Shown in pieces: positions 37,187 through 48,259 of a DNA stretch of 64,000 nt. Made by a program: the position numbers and the translations under genes. Position 1 is the stretch's first letter; each line of letters opens with the position of its first letter. The notes beneath the pieces are model-generated. The model did not search any database. It saw only the letters and a list, made by a program, of their open reading frames with translations, and was not told where the DNA came from. Source of the DNA: Shinisaurus crocodilurus (lineage: Eukaryota; Chordata; Lepidosauria; Squamata; Shinisauridae); the NCBI GenBank assembly GCA_021292165.1, contig CM037880.1, forward strand, positions 22,966,051 through 23,030,050, given 5' to 3'.

Positions 37187-37641
37187 TAAATAGATTAAAT
37201 GGATGGTATACCTAAGAAGCCCAAGTGAGCTCTGCTGTAGTTCCTACATATGAATTTGCAGCGTTCATTCATGCCCTCCAGATCTCATGTACTGTGTGGC
37301 TGGTGCTGTGAGCAAATGAACAAGATCCAAAGTGCAGGATCCTGCTTGGGACTTTAATGCTACCCTGCTTCCCTTCTGCTCACCTTCCCTCCTCCCATTG
37401 ACAAAATGGAAGAAGAGTATGGGCTAAAATCTAAGCTTCTATACTACTTATAGCCATAAGAAATGAGACACTCATTTGTAGCAGATGAATTCCACATCAC
37501 TTAATCTCTTCACCATCTGGGGCGTATTTGTTAAAACAAACAGCCACAGTGAAATAAGGGAGAAATGTTATCTAATGGTGGTGTTTCCATGTAGACGCTG
37601 GGTTGGATCCAGACTAGAGTAGATGCATTGAAAACATTTAT

Positions 37642-37654
37642 TGGGGGGGGGGGA
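37642..37654. repeat. Poly-G run
   Basis: A G homopolymer after attt. Confidence 0.8.
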
Positions 37655-37895
37655 TTTAGGGTCCAAGATAAGACAGTTTTTAAGAGCCTATATCCCAACT
37701 CCACACTGTATTGTCTAGGTTCCCAGCCAGGTGTGTGTTTTTATTGCACTTATATCATGCCTTTCTTCTATATGGAACTCAGGGCAATATATATAGGGTT
37801 CCCAAATGCTCTTCTATCCAGACAATGACCCAGGCTCAGTCCTGCTCAGCTTCAGTGAGACTGCTGTATTTGGTGCCTTCAGATCAGGCCCTGGG

Positions 37896-38995
37896 ACCAT
37901 AGAATTCCTGGCTTACTCATTGAAGATCATAGGCCCATTCCAGTCTGGGTTTTGACCTGGTTATGGGAGTGAATCAGCCTTGGTCGCTCTGATGGATGAC
38001 CTTTATCGGGTGAAGGATAGTGGGAGTGTGACCCTGTTAATTCTACTCGATCTTTCTATGGTTTTCGATAGTATCTTCCTGGATTGACTTCGTGGGTTGG
38101 GCATTGGAGGCACTGTGTTCCAGTGGTTCCGGTCCTACCTGCGGGTTCGATTTTAGAGAGTAACATTGGGTGAATATTCCTCAGAGCCTTGCAGAACCTC
38201 ATAGTGCAGAACTGCGCTATGGGATTCTCAGGGTACCATCTTGTCCCCAGTGTTGTTTAATATCTATAGTCGCTGCCAGGAGCAAACATTAGGGCATTTG
38301 GAGCCAAGTACCATCAGTATGTGGATGACACACAGCTCTATCTCCCTGTGACAACTGAATCAGGAGAAGCTATGCAAGTACTGGATCAGTGCCTGAACTC
38401 AGTGGTGGGCTGGATGAGGGCCAATAAACTGAGGCTGAATCCTGGCAAGACGGAAGTTCTGTGGGTGAGTGGTTCCAAGTCTGGGAGATAGCTCATTGCC
38501 TGTTCTGGATGGGGGTTGCACTCCCTTTGAAAGATCAGGTTCATAGTCGGGGTGTACTTCTAGATCCATCATTGTTGCTGGAGTCTCAAGTGACTACGGT
38601 GGCTCGGAGTGCCTTTTACCATTTTCAATTGGTTCTCCAGCTACAGCCTCTCCTGGACAGGGATAGCTTGGCCACTGTGATACAGCACTAGTAACCTCAA
38701 GACTGGATTACTGCAATGCACTTATGTGCAGCTGCCCTTAAGGCTGATCCAGAAGCTGGAGCTAGTGCAGAATGCAGCAGCTCAGCTATTGTTGGGAGCT
38801 GCCCCTTTTCAGCATGTAACTCCTTTGCTGAAGGAACTGCACTGGCTGCCTATTCGCTACCAGGCCAGGTTTAATGTTCCGGTACTTGTGTACAATGCCC
38901 AAAACAACTTGGGACCAGGTTACCTGAGAGAGCACCTCTTCCCATACCAACCTGCCCAGTCACTGAGGTCATCAGATGGCATGCTCCTGGTGGTT
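37896..38995 (+). mobile_element. L2-clade LINE, decayed reverse transcriptase
   Basis: In shifting frames the + strand gives reverse-transcriptase blocks in the right order: SGFRPGYGSESALVAL with MDDL; LLDLS..FD and RGLGIGGTVFQWFRSYLR; 'ILSPVLFNIY'; the catalytic box QYVDDTQLYL (38315-38344, YVDD at 38318-38329); NKLRLNPGKTEVLW; and at the end ELVQNAAAQLL and LKELHWLPIRYQARF. Stops and frameshifts make it non-functional. It is interrupted at 38997 by a SINE and continues at about 39156. Confidence 0.87.
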
Positions 38996-38996
38996 C

Positions 38997-39153
38997 CATA
39001 GATTTCATAGATCATAGAGTTGGAAGGAGCCTACAAGGCTATCGAGTCCAACCCCCTGCTCAATGCAGGAAACTAGAGGAGGGGTCTCCCATCCAAGTAA
39101 TAACCAGGCCTGACCCTGCTTAGCTTTCCACACTCAGACAAGCTGAGCCAGCA
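38997..39153 (-). mobile_element. 5S rRNA-headed SINE with a CR1-like tail (second copy)
   Basis: Nearly identical to 19167-19326. On the minus strand: agcttgtctgagtgtggaaa, then the 5S box A, intermediate element and box C text, and the CR1-like end ccttccaactctatgatcta. It lies inside the L2, whose text resumes on the far side (ggacctttcgccctattgga). Confidence 0.82.
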
Positions 39154-39155
39154 CG

Positions 39156-39619
39156 GACCTTTCGCCCTATTGGAGTCCACCAGGAGAAAAGCCTTCAGTG
39201 TGGTGGCTCCATTTCTGTGGAAATGGATATTGTGTTGTTTTTGGTACTGCTGAAGACCTCCTTGTTCCGGGAAGCCTTCTCTGCTGTCCAACCACCATTT
39301 TAATGATATTTTGGTGGGGTTCCTAATCTACTACAGCTTTTATTTGGAGCTTTATAGGAACTATCCATGGTGCTCCATGGTGGTGAACCTATTTTCAGGA
39401 TGGAGTTCACCCCCATAGATAGCTCCAATAAAGCTCCAAATAAAACCTGCAACGGATTAGGAGTCCCACTGAAATAGGAGTCTCCAGCCTCCCCTGAAAG
39501 ATACCTTGTTTTCAATGTATTGTCTTTGTTTCTTTTATCTGTTTTTATATTGTTATTGTTCACTGCTCCGGCATCTACTTAGATATGGAGTGGTATACAA
39601 ATACTGTAAGCAAATAAAT
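39156..39619 (+). mobile_element. L2-clade LINE, 3' end (continued)
   Basis: Continuation of 37896-38995. Worn C-terminal codons (gtggctccatttctgtgg, 'ctccttgttccgggaagcct'), a MITE at about 39312-39496, then the 3' UTR with 'gtattgtctttgtttctttt' and a closing (AAAT)n at 39605-39625. Confidence 0.75.
39312..39496. mobile_element. hAT-type palindromic MITE, left end lost (copy of 10595)
   Basis: Shares 'ctatccatggtgctccatgg' and 'ggattaggagtcccactgaa' with 10595-10804, and the right end ggagtctccagcctcccctg. About 20 bases of the left end are missing. Confidence 0.75.
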
Positions 39620-39655
39620 AAATAATAAGCCTTGTAGCAACCCCTTGGTCTACAC

Positions 39656-39789
39656 CAGTGTTCTCCAACCTTGGGTCCCCAGATGTTTTTGGCCTACAAC
39701 TCCCAGCATGCCCCAGCAGCATAGCTGGCTGGGGCATGCTGGGAGTTGTAGGCTAAAAACATCTGGGGACCCAAGGTTGGAGAACACTG
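39656..39789. mobile_element. Palindromic hAT MITE
   Basis: 134-bp near-perfect palindrome starting CAGTGTTCTCCAACCTTGGG, inside a perfect 8-bp duplication, gtctacac, at 39648-39655 and 39790-39797. It carries two inverted 'ctacaactcccagcatgcc' blocks. Confidence 0.96.
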
Positions 39790-41206
39790 GTCTACACAGA
39801 GCTCTGAATGCTAGTGAGACAGCTTGTAGCAGTTCCCTTCCCCGGATGCTTCTGGTCCAGCTTGACAAGCAGTGTTCTTCTTTACTGAACTGCTGATTGC
39901 TCATGTTGGCAGACAATCACTGCAAGCCAGCCTGCTGCTACGCGAACAGGAAAACTTAATCAGGGCTGGGCTGGTATGTCTAGAGGCTGCAATCTCTTGC
40001 CACACTCAAAACTTTGTGGAATGTCCCTGCCTGCTTGTTTTCTGATGGCACCACTGCTTATAAGCCACGTTGAAAAAATGCTTGAACACAGAGTGGGCCC
40101 AGAACATCCCTCAGACCCAGCTTCATGTTTGGAGATGCACCCAAAATGATGTGGGCACCTCAGATATGATGCCTCCCATGTTTTCCTGGGTTGCTGCTAG
40201 GGATGCATGCATTTTGTTAAATCCATTTCGTCTGGGTTTCACGGATTGTCAGGCATCTTTCATTCTGTTATCTGCTGATTGATGGAATCAGATTTTTTTT
40301 AGGAATGTACGAGAATTCCTTTCCACTTGTACGAGTGCGAATTTGTGCAAATCCCCCGTAAAAGTAAAAGAACTGGTCTGCAAGTCCACAGAATCTGCAC
40401 AACGCAGAACAAGCCAGTCTGCTGTGGAATCTGCAGGTCGGATTCATAGAAATCTGAACTCATTTGAATCCGTTGTGGATTTCTGTGATATCCCTCGTTG
40501 CTGCGCTATGGTCCTGAAAAAGGTTATTTTCAAAGCTGAGTGACCCTGATTTGGGGGTGGGGTATCTCAGTTTGCTTAGGCACCTGGGGATCCTCTTAGT
40601 ACCTTTGCCAACAAATCGCCCATCCTGCCCATCCAATGTCAGAGACCATACATTATATAATAAACAGGTGTATTCTTCATTGGCCTAACAAGCATTAATA
40701 ATCCTAGAATATTTATTTGCACAATAATGGGCGAATGTTACCTGAGTTGTAACTGTAGAATGATTTTTTCCCCTGCAGGGATCCCACTCATGTTCTCAGA
40801 AGATAAGGATTTCCTTCCCAATTATAGGATTCCTAACTTACTTCTCTGTTAATAAATGTGTTTCTTTCTTATATTGAAAAACAAGTCCCAAAGCATTCAG
40901 TATTGCCACATGTCCAAACTTGCAGGAAAACACGTATACAGATATAGATATTTGTCCCACCTGAATCTCAGTAGTGTGAATCTGCCAATTATTTTCCAAC
41001 TTTCTGCGATAATTGAGCTTGTAAAGAAAACTGATAGAAACAAATATAGTAAACAGGTTAAGTGTAAACAAAAGTGGAAGATGTTTCTCAGCTAATTCGA
41101 GCTTTACGATGGAGTTAAGGCAGGATTTAATGCCTCCATTGTTTATTTTTGTAGGAATATGTAAACTAACTAGTAATTTAATTTCAAATTTGATCAATAT
41201 ACAGGG

Positions 41207-41890
41207 ATTGTTTATCAACAACAAAGCTTTATTACGGTCATAGACCAGTCACTATAAAACAGAACAAAACAATATTGAATACTCTGACATACAAAACAGT
41301 GAGACGGGTTGGACTGTACAAAACAAAAGTGTTGCAGGTAGCCTGAAAGGCACCAAGAAACTAAATATTATTTTAACAATGGGGTAATACATGACAACCC
41401 TTTGGCGGAATCAACAATAAGTTACTTTCATGAGTATCTGGGGTATCTGCCCTCTGATTCCTAAAAATGCATGCCAGTACACAGAATTTGGCCACTTTTA
41501 TAATAGTTGCGATAGAGGAAGAGTCTGAGAGAAGTAAGATCGTATAAAATTCATCAGATCTGCCAGGATAATTTTTTATTAGGGGAGTAATGTACAAAGA
41601 ACGAATGTCCATATAGAAGGTGCAGTACAAAAGCACATGCTCAGTTGATTCTATCAGGCCCAAACGGCAGGGGCAAAGACGCAAAAAATAAGGAGTGTGT
41701 GAATATCTCCCCTCCAGAAGGGCTGATGGTAGCACGTTGAATCGTGCCAGAGTGAAGGCCCTAAGGTGTTTGGGAAGATCAAGAACATAAAGATAATTGG
41801 CCGGAGTGAAGTTTATGCTATGGTGGACTATTGTGGGATAACGCAGGTTTCTTGCCCTGTCTTCCTGTAAATCAGTATCCCAAATCAATT
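41207..41890 (-). mobile_element. Non-LTR LINE, C-terminal fragment (R4/Dong-like?)
   Basis: The minus strand has an open frame of 171 codons (41373-41888). It contains HLRAFTLARFNVLPSALLEG and then LCPCRLGLIESTEHVLLYC, a zinc-knuckle-like C-x-C...H-x4-C (C72, C74, H84, C89), followed by VAKFCVLACIFRNQ. This is the layout of the end of R2/R4-type LINE proteins, but the clade is a judgement by eye. After the stop comes a 3' UTR ending 'gtaataaagctttgttgttg' near 41212. The 5' end is cut off. The absence of stops suggests a fairly young insertion. Confidence 0.65.
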
Positions 41891-42544
41891 GTCTAATTAT
41901 TGTTCTGGCATTATGATGCCCTAGTTATAATAAGGCTTGGATTGTTTATCTATGTTCCTGAAAGAAGTCTCCAAGAATCATTAATCAGTACTTCCATTTT
42001 GCAAAACCTATGTTGCTTTCAGTTGTGATATTAAATGAAAACCACTATGTCTTTCCACTGAGTTTAGGACTGTCTTTCCACTGTGTCTTTCCACTTTGTC
42101 TTTTCATGTTATTTAGGACTGCCTGTACAGTTCTAAACACTTCAGCACTTTCCACTTCAGCATACCGACTGCGTTCCTTCTTTATACTGCATTTTTAAAT
42201 ATACAGTGGGTTCTTAAACCAATCTATTTTGCTTCTTAGTAACAAGCTTTTGTGCATCCCAACTATAGGGAGCCATAAGTTAATTGAGGCCAGAGTGTTT
42301 ATACTGAGGCCTTATGAGGCCATTTCTCCTCTTATGGGTATTATACGTTCTTACTTTTTTCAATGTTTTTTTCACCAGTACGTTGCCTTCTATAGTCAAG
42401 GTCGATGTGAAATTACATTGTAGGAACAGCCAACAAGAGTCAATGTGAGCCTTGTTTTGAATCCATCATATGATGTAGTTCTATACAGATCCGTACTGCA
42501 AGAAGAAACAGAGGCCTTCTGCATCCAAAGCATTGTCTCTACTG

Positions 42545-42620
42545 CAGTGTTCTCCCACCTTGGGTCCCCATATGTTTTTGGCCTACAACTCCCAGCATGC
42601 CCCAGCCAGCGTAGCTGGCT
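42545..42620. mobile_element. Palindromic hAT MITE, left half only
   Basis: Begins CAGTGTTCTCCCACCTTGGG, preceded by ctctactg (42537-42544), and stops at the exact centre of the palindrome (gtagctggct). Its matching ctctactg lies 435 bp away, after the complete copy that ends at 42979. Confidence 0.88.
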
Positions 42621-42845
42621 CAACTCAACCTTATGTCATCCAAGTTTGTAGAGCTTAAAACTCAGTAACCAGAAACAAACAATCTTGTAGTTCACATGAA
42701 GTTCACAGAAAATAGAGCATAATCAAAGACGGAAAATAACAATTCCAATCATTATTAAGCCATAGGTAGAGTGTCCTCGTATTCCATGTGCAATATATAA
42801 TGTGAAGTTCAGTGCCAGTCATATGTACATTTTGATATGTTATTA

Positions 42846-42979
42846 CAGTGTTCTCCAACCTTGGCCCCCAGATGTTTTTGGCCTACAACTCCCAGCATGC
42901 CCCAGCCAGCGTAGCTGGCTGGGGCATGCTGGGAGTTGTAGGCCAAAAACATCTGGGGACCCAAGGTTGGAGAACACTG
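42846..42979. mobile_element. Palindromic hAT MITE, complete
   Basis: 134-bp palindrome of the same family as 39656-39789. The right flank is ctctactg (42980-42987), but the left flank is tgttatta, so it lacks its own target duplication and shares one with the half copy at 42545. Confidence 0.92.
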
Positions 42980-43056
42980 CTCTACTGAATCATTGCTCCT
43001 CCCACATCTCTTTGCCAGTGGACTAGAGCTGGTTAACACTGAAATCCACCATCTTA

Positions 43057-43193
43057 GGGTGCAATCCTATGCAAGTTTAGACAGGAAAAAAGCCCTACAA
43101 CTCCCAGCATGCCCCAGCAACTCCCAGTTGGCTGGGGCCCTGCTGGGAGTTGTAGGGCTTTTTTTCTGTCTAAACTTGCATAGGATTGTGCCT
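43057..43193. mobile_element. PIF/Harbinger-type palindromic MITE
   Basis: Ends GGGTGCAATCCTATGC and the inverse on the right, flanked by tta at 43054-43056 and 43194-43196. The core has ctacaactcccagcatgcc and its inverse. Confidence 0.9.
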
Positions 43194-43826
43194 TTAAAGT
43201 ATCAGTGGATGGATCACTAGTAGGAGGGAGAAGTGATTCTTCTTCATTGGTGCATTGTGTCCAGTCCTGACCTGAAGGTTTTTCTCCTCCCGCTCCCCTC
43301 CCCCGCCAATCTGCAGTAAAAGAAATGCATTTTCTTTTACATTTCAGTGCAACTACTAAAATGTCATCATTCATTCTTGTTGAAATATTAAGAAGTGCGG
43401 GGCGGGGGAGGGAAGCTAGACATGCCACTGAATTACTTTTGCCTCTCAACCTTGGAGGCTTCATCTGTAAAATGCCATAAGGTTATACTGTTTCGCATTC
43501 AGCTCTTTGGAGACGTTATTAGCCACAGAGTTAACAATCTTGTAGGCATTATGTTTGGAAAGGAGTGCATTACTAGGCTCAACATTAACTTGTCCATCAA
43601 AGAAGCTTTTGCTGGGCAAAGAATTAGCTGCTATGCAAACTTGAACACATTCATTTCAGTTTGACAGTGATGGCTCTGCGTGCAGTGAGTACTTTTTCTT
43701 CTAATCTTTTCCACAACTTTTTAGAAGAATGGATCTCTTTCCGGCTCTGTTTTTAAGTTGCCCAGTTTCTCAGCTGAAATTATCAGAACCAGCAACTTTA
43801 TTCTTTGATCCTCAGTTAATGGAGCA

Positions 43827-43878
43827 AATATCCATCCATCCATCCATCTATATATCTATTTATCATCTATATATCTAT
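43827..43878. repeat. (ATCC)n/(ATCT)n microsatellite
   Basis: atcc units passing into atct/tatc units. Confidence 0.88.
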
Positions 43879-43917
43879 GGGCCATGATCCTTTCCTGTAT
43901 GGGCACCATGCCTACTG

Positions 43918-44130
43918 GGAGCCAGTGTGAGGTAGTGGTTGGACTGGGACTTGGGAGATCCAGGTTCTAGGCCCCACTCGTCCATGAAGTTCACTGGGTG
44001 ACTTTGGGCCAGTTACTGACTCTCAGCCTAACCTACCTCACAGGGTTGTTGTGAGGATAAAATGGAGGAAGATGATTATGTAAGCTACCGTGGGTTCCTT
44101 GGATAGAAATATAATATAATGAATAAATAA
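43918..44130 (+). mobile_element. Sauria SINE
   Basis: gggagccagtgtgaggtagtg head with a small deletion, 'gttcactgggtgactttggg', gttgttgtgaggataaaatg, and a tail with gaataaataaaat. Confidence 0.92.
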
Positions 44131-44337
44131 AATGCCCTGCATGGGTGGATCTCTATGGAGTATATCAGAGCCCTTTTCCATCCCCTGCTCACTTGGCATG
44201 CAGAATCACTCAGCACATATGGTCATTCTGGAGAATGTGATATCTGTACACAACTTTCATATTCAATTCTAGCCCTTTCCACTTGGTTTAGTGAACCTCT
44301 CAGCTCACATTGAGAGCTGGTGTAGCATAGTGACTAA

Positions 44338-44470
44338 GGGTGCAATCCTTTGCAAGTTTAGACAGCAAAAAGGCCTGCAACTCCCAGCATGCCTCAGCCA
44401 GCACAACTGGCTGGGGCATGCTGGGAATTGTAGCCCTTTTTCATGTCTAAACTTGCATAGGATTGCACCT
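44338..44470. mobile_element. PIF/Harbinger-type palindromic MITE
   Basis: 133 bp, same length as 37054-37186, flanked by taa at 44335-44337 and 44471-44473. Ends GGGTGCAATCC and ggattgcacct. The core has 'ctgcaactcccagcatgcc' and the inverse with one change. Confidence 0.9.
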
Positions 44471-44965
44471 TAAGAGACTGAGCTAAAATAAGAATGCCTC
44501 TCATTTGAATCTTGCCTCTGCTATAAACCCAGTAGATGGACTTAGGCAAACCTCTCCCTCCCTCCCTCCCCCACCCCTCTCTCTGCTTCTCAGTCTCCCC
44601 ATCTGCAATATAGGGGCCAATAATACTGGGATGCCTTACATGGTTGCTGGATGGATTGCAGCCGGATAATGTATTTGAAGTTCTTTGAACACTTGAAAGC
44701 TCCATGCAAATGTCCAGTGGTAGTGGTACTATCTGACAAAGTTGAGAAGGAGAACCAGGTGGGGACACACAAATCTCCCATTCTGCAACAAGCCAGCCTG
44801 CCAACCCTCCCTATTGCAGGGGCCTCTTTCTTCTTCTTGGGCTGAACATATGCATGCGTGCCAAGGGGAAAGAGGGTGCGAAATGGTGCTCTCTTATGCG
44901 CTGTGAAAGGTCCCAGTACCTGTGCAGTTCAGGATCGTTCCCTAAGATGCAGCGGCTACATTATG

Positions 44966-44996
44966 AGTTTTTGTTTTGTTTTGTTTTGTTTTTTTA
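44966..44996. repeat. (TTTTG)n microsatellite
   Basis: Four to five ttttg units, then poly-T. Confidence 0.85.
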
Positions 44997-45091
44997 ATGG
45001 AACACATTAAAATGTATGTAATATGTCAATAGCTAGTTATAACTCCAAAACCTGCACTTGACAAACACCACTCTGTGTCTGATAAAGTAGA

Positions 45092-45270
45092 TTGGGGAGG
45101 GAAAGGGGACATCTTTCAGCCAAAGGGCCGAATTAAATTTCAGAGATGCTCCTGGGGGCCTCATTCCAGTGATTGTCAGGGCCGAGGGCAAAAGGGGGTG
45201 CAGCCAAAGGCACAGGGGTGCGGCCAAAATACCAGCCTATTTTTGCTTAAAGCTCTTTCTGCCAGTAATT
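45092..45270 (-). mobile_element. hAT-like element fragment related to 57088
   Basis: 'ggccaaaataccagcctatt' then 'tttgcttaaagctctttctg' is the inverse of the block 'ctaaaataggctggtatttt' found at 57293-57315. The ends are not resolved. Confidence 0.5.
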
Positions 45271-45456
45271 AATCCTTAGGAGAGGCATTTCACCCTTTTA
45301 GTGTAGGGGAAAACTGCCCCCCCCAAAACCAGGAAACCACCATGGAAAGGGAACCTCATAAGGCTGGATTTGGCCCCCACAGCTGCGGTTCCCCACCCTT
45401 GAAGCTGTATATCCTATGGAGGCTGATACCTTATATAAATAGGTTAGTGTTGAAAG

Positions 45457-45621
45457 CAGGACCGGTGTGAGGCAGTTTGGTGCCCTAGGCAAGATCAGAT
45501 ATTTAGCGCCCCCCCTTCCCACTTGAGAGCGCTGTATTTTTTTCCAAGGCATTTCTGGCGCCCTCTTTAGCCCTCCGCCCTAGGCAGCTGCCTAGTTGGC
45601 CTAATGGTAGCACCAGCCCTG
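45457..45621. mobile_element. hAT-type MITE (165 bp)
   Basis: Ends CAGGACCGGTGTGAGG and ggtagcaccagccctg, inside a perfect 8-bp duplication, gttgaaag, at 45449-45456 and 45622-45629. The inner inverse pair is gccctaggcaa and gccctaggcag. Confidence 0.9.
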
Positions 45622-45687
45622 GTTGAAAGTGCCACACCACTTTTGGCTAGCATGTTTGTACGTTGTGAAACACAGAGTTTGCATTAA

Positions 45688-45924
<237 letters not shown>

Positions 45925-45972
45925 TAAGGTTTATGTCCACATGAAGAGTTACTTTTGTTTATCAAACCCTTA

Positions 45973-46043
45973 GGGCACAATCCTATGCATGTTTAGACAG
46001 AAAAAAAGCCCGACAGCTCCCAGCATTCCCCAGCCAGCTATGC
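45973..46043. mobile_element. PIF/Harbinger-type palindromic MITE, left half
   Basis: Starts GGGCACAATCCTATGCATG after tta (45970-45972) and breaks off near the centre (ccccagccagctatgc). The right arm is absent. Confidence 0.8.
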
Positions 46044-46514
46044 TTAGTGTGCTTTTGCCTCCTGTACTTTTCATCACTGAGAGAGGTCTTCCCAGCCCTC
46101 CCCTTGAGTTGTTTGTCCCTGTCTGGGAAGCAGAGCAGAAGAGAATTCTGGGAAATTTATCCTAGCCAAGATCCAAAGAATTGCTTATTTGGAGCTAGGC
46201 TGCCAAGGATGCTTTGGAGTTGTGTTTGTTGAACCGCATCCTCCTCACCCTGCATGACAAAAGACTTTTGAAAGTGAGGGTAGTCTGTGGCATGGTGTGG
46301 GAGCAGCTTGTGGCATGGTGTGGGAGTCTGTCATTAAAAATCCATACAATAAGCACAGGATGGGATGTGGATAGCCAAAGGAGTGGCTCCTCCCACATTG
46401 AACCTATCCACCAATTGAGAGCTCCTTTGGAGGCCCTTCCTTTCTCCAGGTACCCCTGTTCTTGGAGTGGGTGCTTATGGGATAGTGGTCCTTTCCTGTG
46501 TTGAAATGGTAATT

Positions 46515-46760
46515 ATGGAACTCTCTCCCTGGTTACATGTGCTTGGCACCTCCTTTATTATCTTTTAGGTGCCAGGCAAAGCCCATCTAGTTCTCTTGTG
46601 CCTTCCCTTTCATGGCTTGTGATATTTGAGACTCCTTTTAATTATTTTGCTGCTTGCGGATGTTTTATATGGATTTTTACTGGCAGGTATTAAGTTTTAT
46701 CTGCTGGTTTTATGGTTTTTATTTATAGTTGTTTTGCACTTTATTGTTTTTATAGTGGTT
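46515..46760 (+). mobile_element. Possible L2-like 3' end fragment
   Basis: 'ggaactctctccctggttac' and the T-rich 'ggttttatggtttttattta' style of tail resemble the L2 ends at 27.8 and 39.2 kb. Weak. Confidence 0.35.
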
Positions 46761-47117
46761 CTCAATAGGTAGTATGGTTCTCAACACTCTCATCTTCTGA
46801 AGCCATGAGCACTTGCTGCCAGTTCATTTCAGCTTGCTGATCTACCCTATGAATGCCAGCATAGAGACAATGAGCTTTGCTACATGAGGCTGTTAATCCG
46901 CTGTTAATCCACTTTATCTACTTTGGGTTTTGTCACAGAATTGAGATCCGAGCACTACACAAAAAGGATTTCGTTTGCTACTTTTACGCTTCATAAAAGG
47001 TGGCACTGTGGTATAATGGAATAGTGCAAGTACACAAGTGGAAAAAGTGTTTTCTTTTGCTTTTATTCAAATACCGCATTTTCTCTGCTCTAAAAAAACT
47101 CGCCCAAAGTGCTCTAT

Positions 47118-47235
47118 GAACATAACAAAAGAAGAGCCATGCTGGATCAGACCAAGGGTCCATCTAGTCCAGCATTCTGTTCACACAGTGGCCAACCAGC
47201 TGCCCATGGAATCCCACAAACAGGACATGACACAG
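47118..47235 (-). mobile_element. CR1 3' end fragment
   Basis: gaacataacaaaagaagagc, 'catgctggatcagaccaagg' and 'catctagtccagcattctg' are the terminal text of the same CR1 type as 51041 and 54079. Confidence 0.82.
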
Positions 47236-47695
47236 AAGTGAAACTGGAGGGTCACAGCGTCGTCTAAAAAACCCGCAAACAGTCATGAGTAGGGAATGAG
47301 GAGCGCACGATAAATATCTTGTGTAGAAAAACCCTATGAAGAAGGGGAAAAAATGGATGATCTTTGATTGTCCCCTGTGGAGTAATACTTCCTGCCAGCC
47401 TTCCCTGCTGCAGGGGTCTCTTCTTCTTGGAGAGGACATGCAGCAGTTGTGAAGGAATTGGATGGGAAAGGGCCCACTCTCTATCTCTTGAGACATGCAC
47501 AGAAGGATGAACCTTTTCAAGGGGAGGGGGTATAAATGCCAGCTTCTGGACTTTGAGTTCTAGAAAGTTCCTGATGTATGCTCTATGCAAGCGTGCATGT
47601 GCGTGCACACAGATGATCACTCAGGGAATGCCTCTTGCAGATAAGCAACCTTTGTATACATTGACTCATTGAAATGAAATTCTTCCATTGTTTAA

Positions 47696-47794
47696 AGGTG
47701 CAATCCTGTGCAAATTTAGGCAGAAAAAAAGGCCTACAACTCCCAGCATGCCCCAGGCTTTTTTTGCTGTCTAAACTTGCATAGGATTGCACCC
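47696..47794. mobile_element. PIF/Harbinger-type MITE, short form
   Basis: Ends aggtgcaatcc and ggattgcaccc with flanks taa and tga. The right arm of the core is lost, leaving one 'ctacaactcccagcatgcc' block. Confidence 0.82.
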
Positions 47795-48227
47795 TGAATT
47801 TCACCAACTCCTCACCTCAAGATATCTACAAATCTTGGTTTTGGACTGTGAACTTCTCATTACGCTGATGCTGTGTGTGTGTGTGTGTGTTGGAAGAGGT
47901 GTGGGGAGGTAGTTGTTTTGGTTTTGGCTTGTTTACAATGTTCTGTAGGATAAATATTGTCTAATTTTTAGGTAGCGCGATCTGCACTAATCCAAGAGAA
48001 CGACATTAATTTGTAAGCCTTGTAATTATGTTCAGCAATAAGCAAAATAAAAGGCCTCTCTGTGGAACCCCCTGCTAAGGCTGTGGTGATAATTAACACA
48101 AGCAGGTTGACGTATGAGAATTTTCCATGTCCCACACTCTCCTGGGTCTGGTATAACCGCGTCAGCAATATCTTAATAAGAATTAGCACCAGCAAGTGTC
48201 TCTTTGTTTGGATTTGCACGAGTCAGC

Positions 48228-48233
<6 letters not shown>

Positions 48234-48259
<26 letters not shown>
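48234..48259. repeat. (TA)n microsatellite
   Basis: About 13 TA units. Confidence 0.93.
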
